64,000 bases of DNA, taken from Paenisporosarcina macmurdoensis. Its GTDB lineage: Bacteria; Bacillota; Bacilli; Bacillales_A; Planococcaceae. The DNA lies in contig NZ_JBHSRI010000002.1 of assembly GCF_042658845.1 (NCBI RefSeq), positions 558,001 to 622,000 on the forward strand. The letters are read 5' to 3'. The notes beneath the pieces were generated by a model. The model ran no database searches. It was not told where the DNA came from and saw only the letters and a program-made list of their open reading frames with translations. Shown here piece after piece: positions 42,328-51,692 of the stretch (its first letter is position 1; the number at the start of each line of letters is the position of its first letter). A program made the translations under genes and the position numbers.

Positions 42328-44904
42328 ATGACCACCCATACACCTATGATTCAACAATACTTACAAGTAAAATCAGAGTATACAGATGCTTTTCTATTTT
42401 TCCGTCTAGGAGATTTTTATGAACTGTTTTTTGAAGACGCAGTTCAGGCATCACAAATTCTAGAAATCACGTTAACGAGTCGTGATGGTGGAAGTCGAGA
42501 AAGAATTCCAATGTGTGGTGTGCCTCATCATGCCGCTCAAAATTATATAGAAACCCTTATTCAAAAAGGCTATCGTGTGGCAATCTGTGAACAAACAGAA
42601 GACCCAAAACAAGCAAAAGGCGTGATTAAACGTGAAGTTGTTCGATTAATCACTCCTGGTACGATTATTGAAGGTAAGAATATGGATGGGAAAAGTAACC
42701 ATTTCATCGCTGCAGCTGAAGAAATTGACGACAATCGCTATGCATATGCCTATTTGGATTTATCGACAGGTGAAGGTGCCAGCGCGATTGTAACAGGTAC
42801 AGAAAAAAATCTGATCCAGGAATTACAAACGTTATCGATTAGAGAGCTCGTAGTTCCAGAACAATTATTTGTCCTATTGTCTGATTTAGCTGAAGCAAAT
42901 TCGATTTTATTATCTATCGAAGAGACTGCGATGGAATCCCCTACAGATGAGTCATTTGTTGAGCATATTCCACAGGCAGTTCATGGCGTATGTTATCGAC
43001 TTTTGAATTACTTGAATCGCACACAAAAGCGCTCACTTGATCATATTCAAGCTTTCCAATACCAAGAAAAAGAAGAACTGCTAACTATTGATTTTCATTC
43101 GAAACGAAATTTGGAATTAGTTCAGTCACTTCGTGGAGGCGATCAAAAAGGTTCATTATATTGGTTGTTAGATGAAACGATGACTTCCATGGGCGGGAGA
43201 AAGCTAAAACAATGGCTACACCAACCCTTAGCTAATCGTGTGAAAATTGAAGAGCGCCTTGAAATTGTTACCGAAATGCTCGAAGCCTATTTTGTTCGTG
43301 CAGATATCAGAGAAAGTTTAAAAGAAGTATATGACTTAGAACGATTAATTGGTCGCATCTCTTTTGGCACTGCGAGTGGCAGAGATCTAAGTCAATTGAG
43401 ACAATCGCTTCTTCAAATACCACTGATAAAAGAGCAATTGAAAGAAAGTACCAAGCCAGCGTTAATGAAAGCAGCACAGCAATTAGACGAATGCGTAGAA
43501 CTTTTAGCTTTGTTACAAGAGGCGATTGCGGACCATCCACCACTCTCTGTTAAAGAAGGGGATATCATTCGCGACGGATTCCATGAGCGCTTAGATGAAC
43601 TTCGTTATGCTAAGAAAAACGGTAAAGATTGGATTGCCGCTCTTGAACTAAAAGAAAGAGAGCGAACAGGCATTAAAGGACTCAAAATCGGCTATAACCG
43701 CATATTTGGATACTTTATTGAGATTACCAAATCCAATATCCATTTAGCTGATTTGACGCGCTACGAGCGAAAGCAAACGTTAGCTAATGCGGAACGATAT
43801 ATAACAGATGAGTTAAAAGAGAAGGAATCACTGATTCTAACTGCAGAAGAAGAAAGCTTAGCTTTAGAGTATTCACTGTTTGTCGATATACGTGAGCAGG
43901 TCAAAAAATATATCCCACAAGTTCAGCAACTTGCAGCAAAAGTAAGTGAACTGGATGTCTATTCTAGTTTTGCTGAAGTGTCAGATCATTATCGTTTAAC
44001 GAAACCAACATTCCATGACGGCTTGGAATTAACCATAGTTAACGGCCGTCATCCAGTGGTTGAAAAAATGATGAACAAACAACATTATGTACCAAATGAC
44101 TGTGCGCTGACTTCAACAGAAAATATGCTATTAATTACAGGACCCAATATGTCTGGTAAGAGCACGTTTATGCGTCAAGTAGCCATTACTGTCATCATGG
44201 GTCAAATGGGCTGTTATGTGCCCGCAGATGAAGCTGTGTTGCCTGTTACGGATCAAATCTTCACTCGTATCGGTGCAGCCGATGATTTAGCAGCTGGACA
44301 AAGTACATTTATGGTCGAAATGCTCGAGTCGACTTACGCAATAACTCACGCAACTGAACGCAGTTTATTATTATTTGATGAAATTGGACGAGGTACCTCA
44401 ACGTATGATGGAATGGCACTTGCACAAGCAATGATGGAATACATTCATACTGAAATTCGTGCCAATACCTTGTTCTCAACGCATTATCACGAATTGACTC
44501 AGTTGGAACAACAATTAGATAAGTTGAGAAATGTCCATGTAGCCGCTGTAGAACAGAATGGGAAAGTCGTTTTTTTACATAAAGTAAAAAGTGGACCTGC
44601 CGACAAGAGTTATGGTATCCATGTCGCAGAACTTGCCCAGTTACCTGAACCGATTCTCGCTCGAGCAAGAGATATTTTGAAAGAACTTGAGGCTGAAAAA
44701 GAACATGATCGTAAAGATAGCCAGAGTTCAGTCAATGAGCAATTAACTTTCTTCCAAGAATCTAAGCAACAACCAGAAAGATTAGCAAAAGAACCAGTCC
44801 AAGACGATTTAGTATCATCGATTCGAGATTTAGATATTTCAGGGACTACACCGATGAAAGCACTTCAATTTTTATATGAACTACAGCAAAAAATCGGTAA
44901 ATAA
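42328..44904 (+). CDS. mutS: DNA mismatch repair protein MutS
   Basis: Mismatch-recognition ATPase, 858 aa. The N-terminal mismatch-binding domain has FFRLGDFYELFFEDA (with the Phe-x-Glu mismatch contact). Walker A TGPNMSGKSTF is at about residues 604-614, followed by DEIGRGTSTYDG and STHYHELT. A beta-clamp-binding motif QLTFF is near the C-terminus. mutL follows after 24 bases. Confidence 0.98.
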   Translation: MTTHTPMIQQYLQVKSEYTDAFLFFRLGDFYELFFEDAVQASQILEITLTSRDGGSRERIPMCGVPHHAAQNYIETLIQKGYRVAICEQTEDPKQAKGVIKREVVRLITPGTIIEGKNMDGKSNHFIAAAEEIDDNRYAYAYLDLSTGEGASAIVTGTEKNLIQELQTLSIRELVVPEQLFVLLSDLAEANSILLSIEETAMESPTDESFVEHIPQAVHGVCYRLLNYLNRTQKRSLDHIQAFQYQEKEELLTIDFHSKRNLELVQSLRGGDQKGSLYWLLDETMTSMGGRKLKQWLHQPLANRVKIEERLEIVTEMLEAYFVRADIRESLKEVYDLERLIGRISFGTASGRDLSQLRQSLLQIPLIKEQLKESTKPALMKAAQQLDECVELLALLQEAIADHPPLSVKEGDIIRDGFHERLDELRYAKKNGKDWIAALELKERERTGIKGLKIGYNRIFGYFIEITKSNIHLADLTRYERKQTLANAERYITDELKEKESLILTAEEESLALEYSLFVDIREQVKKYIPQVQQLAAKVSELDVYSSFAEVSDHYRLTKPTFHDGLELTIVNGRHPVVEKMMNKQHYVPNDCALTSTENMLLITGPNMSGKSTFMRQVAITVIMGQMGCYVPADEAVLPVTDQIFTRIGAADDLAAGQSTFMVEMLESTYAITHATERSLLLFDEIGRGTSTYDGMALAQAMMEYIHTEIRANTLFSTHYHELTQLEQQLDKLRNVHVAAVEQNGKVVFLHKVKSGPADKSYGIHVAELAQLPEPILARARDILKELEAEKEHDRKDSQSSVNEQLTFFQESKQQPERLAKEPVQDDLVSSIRDLDISGTTPMKALQFLYELQQKIGK

Positions 44905-44928
44905 ACTTGTGTGAAAGGAGTAGATCCC

Positions 44929-46719
44929 ATGGGACATATACGCTTAATGGATGAACCCTTATCGAACAAAATAGCAGCGGGTGAAGTTGTAGAACGGCCT
45001 GCTTCAGTAGTTAAAGAACTTGTGGAAAACGCGATTGACGCCGGTAGTACTTCAATTGATATATATCTAGAAGAGGCGGGGTTACAAACGATCCAAATAA
45101 CAGACAATGGGAGCGGGATGGATGAAGAAGATGCCATTCTTTCTTTTTCACGACACGCAACGAGTAAAATAGCAAATGAATATGATCTTTTCCGTATACG
45201 AACACTTGGTTTCCGAGGAGAAGCACTGGCAAGTATTGCTTCTGTATCTAAAGTGGCATTATGGACTTCTGATGGTTCTACTACTGGGACAAGTATTGAA
45301 ATAGAAGGTAGTCATGTGAAAAAACAGCAAGCAGGTGCACTTCGAAAAGGGACGGATATAAAAGTATCCCAACTGTTTTTCAATACACCAGCTCGATTAA
45401 AATATATGAAAACCATTCAAACAGAGCTAGGACATATCATCGATTTAATTAATCGACTGGCGCTTTGTTATCCATCTATTGCGTTTAAATTAAGTCACGG
45501 TGAACAAGTGTTGCTTCATACAAATGGTCGTGGTGATTTACAACAAGTAATCGCTGCAATATATGGAATGGCAATTGCCAAAAAAATGATTCCGTTTGAG
45601 GGCGAATCAGCTGATTACCGTATCCATGGTTACGCATCCTTACCAGAAATCACACGTGCATCAAAAAATTACCTTACTCTTTTTGTAAATGGTCGATGGG
45701 TAAAACATTATAGCGTGCAACAATCAATTGTTAATGCATACCACACGTTCTTACCAATAGAACGGTACCCCCTTGTCATATTGAATATTGTGGGTGATCC
45801 TTATTTGACGGATGTCAACGTGCATCCATCAAAACAACATATTCGATTAAGCAAAGAAAAAGAGTTGCAACAATTAGTCGAAGACACGATTAGAAACACG
45901 ATTCGTTCAATAATGAGAGCACCGGAAATTGCCGAAAAACCCAAAAAAGCGATTGCATCAAGTGAACAAATGGATCTATGGAAGTCAAAACCAGCCCAAC
46001 CCACTTATTCAGAAAATCGCTCGATGCACACGTTTAACAAAACATCAGACACATCAATGGTAAAAGAACAAATGGATCATCAAGAGCCATTTATTCCTCC
46101 AATGGAAAACATGCAAGCTGTTTCCTCTAAAGAGCCATTCCCAGAACTTGATATCGTTGGACAAATTCACGGCACGTATATTGTTGCTCAAAGTGTAGAC
46201 GGGTTTTATTTAATTGATCAGCATGCGGCACAAGAACGAATTAAGTATGAATTTTTCCGTGATAAGGTAGGAGAGGTCGAAGCGGGAGAGAGGCAGTCTT
46301 TGCTCATTCCTTTGTCGATGCATTATTCTGCCGATGAAGCATTACGCTTAAAAGAATATGCTGATCAACTCGAAGAAGTTGGAGTTTCGATCGAAGAATT
46401 TGGTCCAACTACCTTTATAGTTCGCGATTACCCGGTATGGTTTCCAAAAGGATTTGAAGAAGAAATTGTCAAAGAATTAGTGGAACAAGTGCTAACTGGT
46501 CGAAAAGCGGATGTTAAGAAGTTACGAGAAGACGCAGCCATTATGATGAGCTGTAAACGTTCGATTAAAGCCAATCATTTTTTAACAAAAGATGATATGA
46601 CGAAGCTACTATTTGACTTAAGACAAGCTGAACATCCATTTACATGTCCACACGGACGCCCTGTTATTGTTCATTTTTCCACATATGAAATTGAAAAAAT
46701 GTTTAAACGGGTTATGTGA
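44929..46719 (+). CDS. mutL: DNA mismatch repair protein MutL (endonuclease type)
   Basis: GHKL ATPase and nicking endonuclease that links MutS to strand removal. ATG 44929 follows AAAGGAG; upstream GTG 44911 is part of that region. The 596-aa protein has ELVENAIDAGST, DNGSGMDEED, GFRGEALASI and TDVNVHPSKQ. The C-terminal nuclease motif DQHAAQERIKYE is at about residue 430, with zinc-site elements CKRSIKANH and CPHGRP. There is no mutH in such organisms. Confidence 0.98.
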   Translation: MGHIRLMDEPLSNKIAAGEVVERPASVVKELVENAIDAGSTSIDIYLEEAGLQTIQITDNGSGMDEEDAILSFSRHATSKIANEYDLFRIRTLGFRGEALASIASVSKVALWTSDGSTTGTSIEIEGSHVKKQQAGALRKGTDIKVSQLFFNTPARLKYMKTIQTELGHIIDLINRLALCYPSIAFKLSHGEQVLLHTNGRGDLQQVIAAIYGMAIAKKMIPFEGESADYRIHGYASLPEITRASKNYLTLFVNGRWVKHYSVQQSIVNAYHTFLPIERYPLVILNIVGDPYLTDVNVHPSKQHIRLSKEKELQQLVEDTIRNTIRSIMRAPEIAEKPKKAIASSEQMDLWKSKPAQPTYSENRSMHTFNKTSDTSMVKEQMDHQEPFIPPMENMQAVSSKEPFPELDIVGQIHGTYIVAQSVDGFYLIDQHAAQERIKYEFFRDKVGEVEAGERQSLLIPLSMHYSADEALRLKEYADQLEEVGVSIEEFGPTTFIVRDYPVWFPKGFEEEIVKELVEQVLTGRKADVKKLREDAAIMMSCKRSIKANHFLTKDDMTKLLFDLRQAEHPFTCPHGRPVIVHFSTYEIEKMFKRVM

Positions 46720-46810
46720 TTTTTATTATGAAATTTTGAAGCACATTTGAGTCAATTTCATAATTCATTAAACTGGATGTAAACACGAGCATTCTAAAAA
46801 CAGAGATACT

Positions 46811-46941
46811 GTCGATTTCCGTTACGGGCGGACGCTTTCCGCGGGTGGTCCGTGTGCCTCCTCGTTCGCTACGCTCTCTGTGGGGTCACACCTGGACACA
46901 CTTTTCCGCTGGAGTCGCCACCCTTCACTCCAATCGAATTA
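46811..46941 (+). repeat. GC-rich interspersed repeat, single copy
   Basis: The sequence gtcgatttccgttacgggcg, then gacgctttccgcgggtgg, matches the ends of the element at 26522-27086. An internal palindrome pairs gtcc-gtg with cac-ggac around a cctcctcg/gctctctgtgggg core. A 63-aa ORF crossing it (46845-47036) has no ribosome site. The rest of 46720-47263 holds no convincing gene. Confidence 0.78.
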
Positions 46942-47054
46942 GCGAAATTCTTAACAAACTCAAAGGAATACACTTCAAATATTCGTGTATCATTCATCAA
47001 GAGGCATTTATGAAATCGACTCATCTATTAAAATAATCAACCAAATATAACTCT

Positions 47055-47084
47055 AAAAAACACTGCAAATCGCAGTGTTTTTTC
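47055..47084 (+). terminator. Rho-independent terminator downstream of mutL/repeat
   Basis: Perfect 12-bp stem aaaaaacactgc/gcagtgtttttt with a five-base loop. It could end mutSL transcripts that read through the repeat. Confidence 0.88.
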
Positions 47085-47263
47085 ATTTCTTAGTATTATC
47101 CCAAATGATTGTTGTATTGGAAGGGTATATTCTCAATCGTACAGAAAAATATGATTCTAGAGCAAACATGGTGTGTTAGTTGAAGAACCGGTTGCCTTTA
47201 AAGATCAATGAATAATAATAAGATGCTTCTACCACACTAATTAAAAAAGTGGAGTGGAATAGT

Positions 47264-47977
47264 ATGAAGAACTTTTTTATAAAATTGTCGCCGATATTAA
47301 TCATAATATTAGTTTCAATGGCTATGGTGACCAAGGCTAATACAGCAGAAAGAGTTGTTGGACAATTACCCGAAGCATATCTTACTTTATACGCAACTGA
47401 AAAAAAAGAGGGGAGTTTAACAACAGATTTAACAAATTTCACACTCAAAGTGAAAGGGCATACTTACTTTTTTTCAAGATGGATGAATGTACCTAATCCA
47501 ACATATTATCCAGAACTCTATTACAGTGATGTGAATAATGATGGGAAAAAAGAAATAATTATTGTTTTAACAACAGGTACCGGAAGTGGAGTAGTTTTAC
47601 AAGAAGTTCATGTGTTCCATGAAAATAATGGGGATTTAGTAGAGGTACTTGTCGATAATCCTGTGGCTATTATTAACAAGAATGTAAAAACCAAATCAAG
47701 CAATACAGAAGCAGTCATTACTATTGATAACAATAAAACCAAAATTAATTTTGAGGAGTTAGGTATTGTTCCAGCACACATTTCTGAAAATGTTGGATTT
47801 GGAAATAAGCTCAAATTTAAAGTTATTGACGATAAATTAGTAGCTATAGTAGATGCATCAATAGCACCTACAGGTGGAGGTTTAGGTGAAATTCATATTG
47901 CTTATATGTTCAAAGATAATATGTATCAAGCTGAAGAGATTAAATTTATTCCCTTCTGGAAATTAGAATTCTACTGA
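47264..47977 (+). CDS. Uncharacterised exported protein with DxNxDGxxE motif
   Basis: A 237-aa product. ATG 47264 sits behind GTGGAGTGG; it then opens MKNFFIKLSPILIIILVSMA, a probable signal peptide or membrane anchor ending near residue 27 (TKANTAERV). SDVNNDGKKEIIIVLTTGTG (about residues 84-103) resembles the calcium-binding loop of VCBS/FG-GAP-type repeat proteins. I do not recognise a named family. It has its own terminator and lies in the accessory region after mutL. AT-richer than the housekeeping genes around it. Confidence 0.7.
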   Translation: MKNFFIKLSPILIIILVSMAMVTKANTAERVVGQLPEAYLTLYATEKKEGSLTTDLTNFTLKVKGHTYFFSRWMNVPNPTYYPELYYSDVNNDGKKEIIIVLTTGTGSGVVLQEVHVFHENNGDLVEVLVDNPVAIINKNVKTKSSNTEAVITIDNNKTKINFEELGIVPAHISENVGFGNKLKFKVIDDKLVAIVDASIAPTGGGLGEIHIAYMFKDNMYQAEEIKFIPFWKLEFY

Positions 47978-48021
47978 GTAAGTTTTCACATTTATTTAAT
48001 TGATCGAATTTGGTAAATGGT

Positions 48022-48053
48022 GCGTTAATCCAACAAGGATTAACGCTTTTTTT
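48022..48053 (+). terminator. Rho-independent terminator
   Basis: Perfect 10-bp stem gcgttaatcc/ggattaacgc with a five-base loop and seven T; it ends the upstream exported-protein gene. Confidence 0.92.
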
Positions 48054-48160
48054 GCTGACCTCATTAAAATACAGATGCAGGTTAGTCGTAATATTTTGTT
48101 CAAGTTAATACAATTAATGGTAAAATAGGAATAATTACATTTTATAATAAGGGGGATTGT

Positions 48161-48742
48161 ATGAAGTCTTTTATTTGTATGTTCATAGTTCTAATGATGT
48201 TGTCCGGTTGCGCAAGTAAACAATCTGTAGAACTCATAAGTTCATCTGTTGAAATAAGAGATGATAGATCAGGGGGAGTAAGTATTACTTCTGGAGATAA
48301 GAAAGGCGAAATTATAGAACCTATTTCACTTAGTTACGATTTCGTATTAAAGAATACTGGTAAGAAGGTTCTGGGTGGAATGGAGAAAATTAATAGCCAA
48401 ACATTCGAATATAACGACGGGATAAAAGTTTATATTGAACCTAACGAAAAGTTACAAGAAGTTACTACAGAGGTAATGGGTTTTAACATGTATGACGAAG
48501 AAGATAGACAACAAGCAGGTTTAGGTATGGGGATAACTGGTACTCCAGTTCTTGAACAAAATCAAGAAGGAAAATATACACTTGATTTTGTTTTAGGTGC
48601 ATTAGAAGAAAATCCTGAGATACGTATTGCACCTTCATCAGAACAATTAAATAAGTTAAAAAGAAATTCTCTGGATGCACTTGTAATTATTCATATTGCG
48701 GATGAGGAAATAGCACGATTTGACCTCAAGAATCCTAATTAA
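48161..48742 (+). CDS. Uncharacterised lipoprotein
   Basis: A 193-aa protein with a signal sequence and lipobox LSGC (residues about 14-17), behind an AAGGGGGATTGT ribosome site. The mature part looks like a beta-rich domain (SYDFVLKNTGKKVLGG is typical of proteins comparing modified and bare ligands or of Ig-like folds). No family recognised. A single-gene transcript between two terminators, oriented towards the minus-strand frameshifted gene. Confidence 0.7.
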   Translation: MKSFICMFIVLMMLSGCASKQSVELISSSVEIRDDRSGGVSITSGDKKGEIIEPISLSYDFVLKNTGKKVLGGMEKINSQTFEYNDGIKVYIEPNEKLQEVTTEVMGFNMYDEEDRQQAGLGMGITGTPVLEQNQEGKYTLDFVLGALEENPEIRIAPSSEQLNKLKRNSLDALVIIHIADEEIARFDLKNPN

Positions 48743-48755
48743 GAAGTCTAAAAAC

Positions 48756-48813
48756 AATTCCCTTACCCTCCATGTAAAAAGCCATAAGGGAATTTATTCT
48801 CCTAAGGCTTTTT
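48756..48813. terminator. Convergent terminator region with two alternative hairpins
   Basis: aattccctta (48756-48765) pairs with taagggaatt (48785-48794). Alternatively aaaaagcc (48776-48783) pairs with ggcttttt (48806-48813). The hairpins overlap and exclude each other. Lying between converging genes, they can serve either direction. Confidence 0.7.
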
Positions 48814-48840
48814 AGTTATTCTTTTTTATATTTTGTTTTA

Positions 48841-49310
48841 TTACTTCTCACTTTCTATAAATTCTATTTCAAATATTAAATCATCAAAATCATCGTTTGG
48901 TTCAAAATCATTACAATAGTATCTTTTTTTATTTTCTTTAATATCTTCTATTCTCATAGCAAATCCCGAAAAACCTGAAACACATGAACCAGTTCCAGTA
49001 TTATCACAAAAGTTATTTATTAAGAGAACTCCTTCTTCAATTTTAACATCAACTGTAAATTCTTTTGGAACCTTATCCTCGCAGAATTTATATCCACCTT
49101 TTGTTAGTGTATGTCCATCATAAGTTAATTTACCTTTCATACCTGTCATATTAAAAGATAATCCTTGCTTATATTCTGAGTTAGTAGAAATCATTGAGAC
49201 TATTGCTTTAAACTCTTTAGGTCCATAAATAAAATCTGCTGAATATATTTTTTTCCTTTATATTCAATTGGTTGTCCAGGTTCAATAAACATATCTGCAA
49301 AAAATGGCAT
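48841..49310 (-). pseudogene. Frameshifted small conserved-looking gene (A7 tract)
   Basis: On the minus strand AAGGAGGG precedes ATG 49310 and MPFFADMFIEPGQPIEYKGKK. After a run of seven A (49248-49254) this frame stops after 36 codons. One extra A would continue as IYSADFIYGPKEFKAIVS and join the long frame to 48841, for about 156 residues in total. The joined protein has four Cys in its middle (KFCEDK, NNFCDNTGTGSC, RYYCNDF). No family recognised. Either a pseudogene, a sequencing error in a homopolymer, or a slippage-dependent gene. Confidence 0.75.
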
Positions 49311-49863
49311 AGTATCCCTCCTTATTTTGAAATCCAGTTTCTATATTTATCTATAATAAGAATGCTCCCAAGGTGTTACTTTTTTAAAATTGATGCAAAA
49401 ATTAGTCCCACAGTTTAAACCTTAAATATCTATTCTACCACTGAACTGGAATGTATCTCGTATACACCACAGGTTGGCATAACATCACGACTCGGAAGTT
49501 AGCCCCACCAAAATCCTAAGGACACGCTCAGTTCTTCTTCTTTTCGACCATTCCTTTCGCGTGGGAATCTAGAGGTCCCTCATTGCACTCTGACCAAGGT
49601 TATCCATCTTATGCATACCAGGATTGATAAAGTGCACACCAATCCATAATCGGTGGTCCAGATGCGCGGTAGGAAGTTGTTCAAGTCCTTTCGTTCTATC
49701 ATTAATTCAATCTTTGCAGCATCTCTTAATCAACCTCTAACACAAAAAAACGTAATCTAAAGTGGACCTTATATAATAAAATGAGTTCTATTCCTAGTGT
49801 TAAAATTTGAAGCAGATGGAGAGGCTACTATAAATAACACTCCTTCATAAAGGAGATAGCCTA
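49311..49863. other. Gene-free segment with decayed sequence
   Basis: No intact ORF. Between about 49440 and 49740 both strands hold short open stretches broken by stops and shifts; one reverse-strand frame reads LWIGVHFINPGMHKMDNLGQSAMRDL-like sequence (in pieces), resembling coding DNA gone to decay. It is somewhat GC-richer than its flanks, suggesting a remnant of an insertion element. I could not name the family. Confidence 0.4.
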
Positions 49864-50136
49864 ATGACTGAGTTTCCGATTATTCATACAAATGTTTGGG
49901 ATGCTGTTTGGGCAATCCCAGTAATTATGATAGTAATAATCGTACTCAAGGTGTTGTTGTCTATTTCTTGTAAACACATTCCTGTAAGTGCAACAGTCAT
50001 AGGAATGTTCATTTCTATATTTATTTGTCATCCTCAAAATTTATCAGCTGGAATTTTTATGGGATTTTTTTATAGCGCCGCTGCGATAGGGACGTTTGCT
50101 TCATTAAAAACAACATTCCAAGCATACCGAAGTTAA
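49864..50136 (+). CDS. Small uncharacterised membrane protein
   Basis: A 90-aa protein, ATG 49864 behind AAAGGAGATAG. Three hydrophobic segments: AIPVIMIVIIVLKVLL, VIGMFISIFICH and AGIFMGFFYSAAAIGTF. The pattern resembles small Firmicutes phage-holin-like or conserved membrane proteins, but no family is certain. It ends just before a bidirectional hairpin. Confidence 0.7.
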   Translation: MTEFPIIHTNVWDAVWAIPVIMIVIIVLKVLLSISCKHIPVSATVIGMFISIFICHPQNLSAGIFMGFFYSAAAIGTFASLKTTFQAYRS

Positions 50137-50142
50137 TCAAAA

Positions 50143-50190
50143 AAAAGCCCAACGACGGACTAGCAATTGCTAGTCATTCGTTGGGTTTTC
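50143..50190. terminator. Bidirectional terminator between converging genes
   Basis: Long interrupted stem: cccaacga and ggactagcaattgctagtc fold back on attcgttggg, with A-run on the left and T-run on the right. It overlaps the end of the SET-domain gene. Confidence 0.88.
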
Positions 50191-50568
50191 GTTTTCTTGG
50201 TTGAACCACAATGGATCATCATTTTCGACTTCTCCGTTATAGTTAATCAATACTTCTTCACCAGCTTTAATATCTTTGTAAGCAAAGAAATCAAACGTGT
50301 GATTATCAAAATTGATATCATACATGGCATTTGGTTTGTACGAGTGATTAAACAACATGCCATATCCTAATACCAATGCAGTATGGTTTATGCCATATTC
50401 AAAAGCATAATCCGCTAAAAGTGTTTTCTCAACATGTTCATGTTGTTCATTTGGATAGGGGAGAACTGGCGCTTCATGAATGAGTTCGCCTTTTTTGATA
50501 TCCCGTTTTGCAAAAACGCCACGATTTAATTCTCCGTCACTTAATGTAGATGTTTTAATTTCAATCAT
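50170..50568 (-). CDS. SET-domain protein
   Basis: A 132-aa stand-alone SET-domain protein. ATG 50568 is used because AAGGTGA lies just upstream and a GTG at 50577 overlaps that site. Motifs are NRGVFAKRDIKKGELIHEAP, the pseudoknot LFNHSYKPNA and AGEEVLINYNGE, matching SET-domain lysine methyltransferases. Bacterial targets of such small SET proteins are not established. Function therefore open; a methyltransferase acting on a protein lysine is the family expectation. Confidence 0.88.
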   Translation of the reverse strand: MIEIKTSTLSDGELNRGVFAKRDIKKGELIHEAPVLPYPNEQHEHVEKTLLADYAFEYGINHTALVLGYGMLFNHSYKPNAMYDINFDNHTFDFFAYKDIKAGEEVLINYNGEVENDDPLWFNQENENPTND

Positions 50569-50729
50569 TAGGTTCACCTTCTCAATTCGATTGTTAATGT
50601 TATAGATGACTTGCCGGAAGATATACTAGCAGTTAAATCGTCCAGCAAGTTACAAGTATAACATGTGGAATCTTAATCGTAATCTTACTAGGAAAATAGT
50701 AACTATTATTCATAAAGGTTCAGGCAAAT

Positions 50730-51674
50730 CTATTTTTCAGTCAAGCCATTATAAATCGTATCAATATTCCATTCCATCATTTTAATATACGTGTCACCAT
50801 CTTCACCGGGCTTACCGATGGAGTCAGTGAAGACTTTACCGTAGATTGGAACTCCAGTTTCATTAGACACGGTTTCCATACTACGAGGGTCTATGCTCGT
50901 TTCAACAAACAATACAGCATCTTTTTTCGTATTAATAAAATCAACTATTGATTTTACTTGTTCCGGTGATCCTTGATTTTCAGAATTGATTTCCCAAATA
51001 TAAGCTGCTTCAAAATCATAAGCTTCAGAGAAATATTTAAAGGCACCTTCGCTTGTAATTAAAAGACGCTGTTCTTTCGGAATTTCATTATACCGTGTAA
51101 CTGATTCCTGATGAAGAGTTTCAAGTTTTTCAATGTAGGCTTGAGCGTTCTTTTCATAGACATCTGCATGTTCTGGATCAACTTTAATCAATCCATCTCT
51201 TGCATTCTCAGCATATTTAATTCCATTACGAATATCCAACCATGCATGAGGGTCTGTTTCAGATTCTTTCCCTTTAGTAGTCAAATATTTTGGTTGAACA
51301 TCTTCACTCATCAGGAACACAGGGGAGTCTTTTTCGCCTTTGTTGGCAGTAAGTAATAATTTTTCAAACCATGAGTTTCCTGCTTCTAAATTAAGTCCGT
51401 TGTAAAATACTGCATCTGCATCTGTTGTCAGTTGAACATCTTTTGGAAGCGGATCATATTCATGTGGATTAGAACCAACTGGAGCAAGGGTATGAATTTC
51501 TACTCGGTCTCCACCCACATTTTTAACAATATCGTAAACAATTGAATAAGTAGCAATGACTTGAATTTTTTCGTTAGGATCTTTTTCAGCATTTTCATCT
51601 TCTTTACCACATGCTGAAATAACTAGGAGCAATAGGATGCTCATGATGCCTGTAACATATTTTATAGTTTTCAT
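50730..51674 (-). CDS. Metal-binding lipoprotein of Mn/Zn-type ABC importer
   Basis: A 314-aa ZnuA/TroA-fold lipoprotein (lipobox ISAC). Likely metal ligands are His in GSNPHEYDP, His in DPHAWLD, Glu in LLITSEGAFKYF and Asp near FTDSIGKPG. This two-His, Glu, Asp set, with no His-rich loop, is the Mn-type pattern of PsaA/MntC rather than ZnuA. It is the last gene of a three-gene minus-strand operon, in the order ATPase, permease, binding protein as in staphylococcal mntABC. Confidence 0.92.
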   Translation of the reverse strand: MKTIKYVTGIMSILLLLVISACGKEDENAEKDPNEKIQVIATYSIVYDIVKNVGGDRVEIHTLAPVGSNPHEYDPLPKDVQLTTDADAVFYNGLNLEAGNSWFEKLLLTANKGEKDSPVFLMSEDVQPKYLTTKGKESETDPHAWLDIRNGIKYAENARDGLIKVDPEHADVYEKNAQAYIEKLETLHQESVTRYNEIPKEQRLLITSEGAFKYFSEAYDFEAAYIWEINSENQGSPEQVKSIVDFINTKKDAVLFVETSIDPRSMETVSNETGVPIYGKVFTDSIGKPGEDGDTYIKMMEWNIDTIYNGLTEK

Positions 51675-51692
51675 CTTAATCCTCCAAATAAT

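Noticed and set aside
46845..47036. 63-aa ORF after mutL
   Set aside because: Runs through the GC-rich interspersed repeat and lacks a ribosome site.
49440..49740. Assignment to a specific IS family
   Set aside because: Only fragments are readable and I could not match them securely to any transposase.
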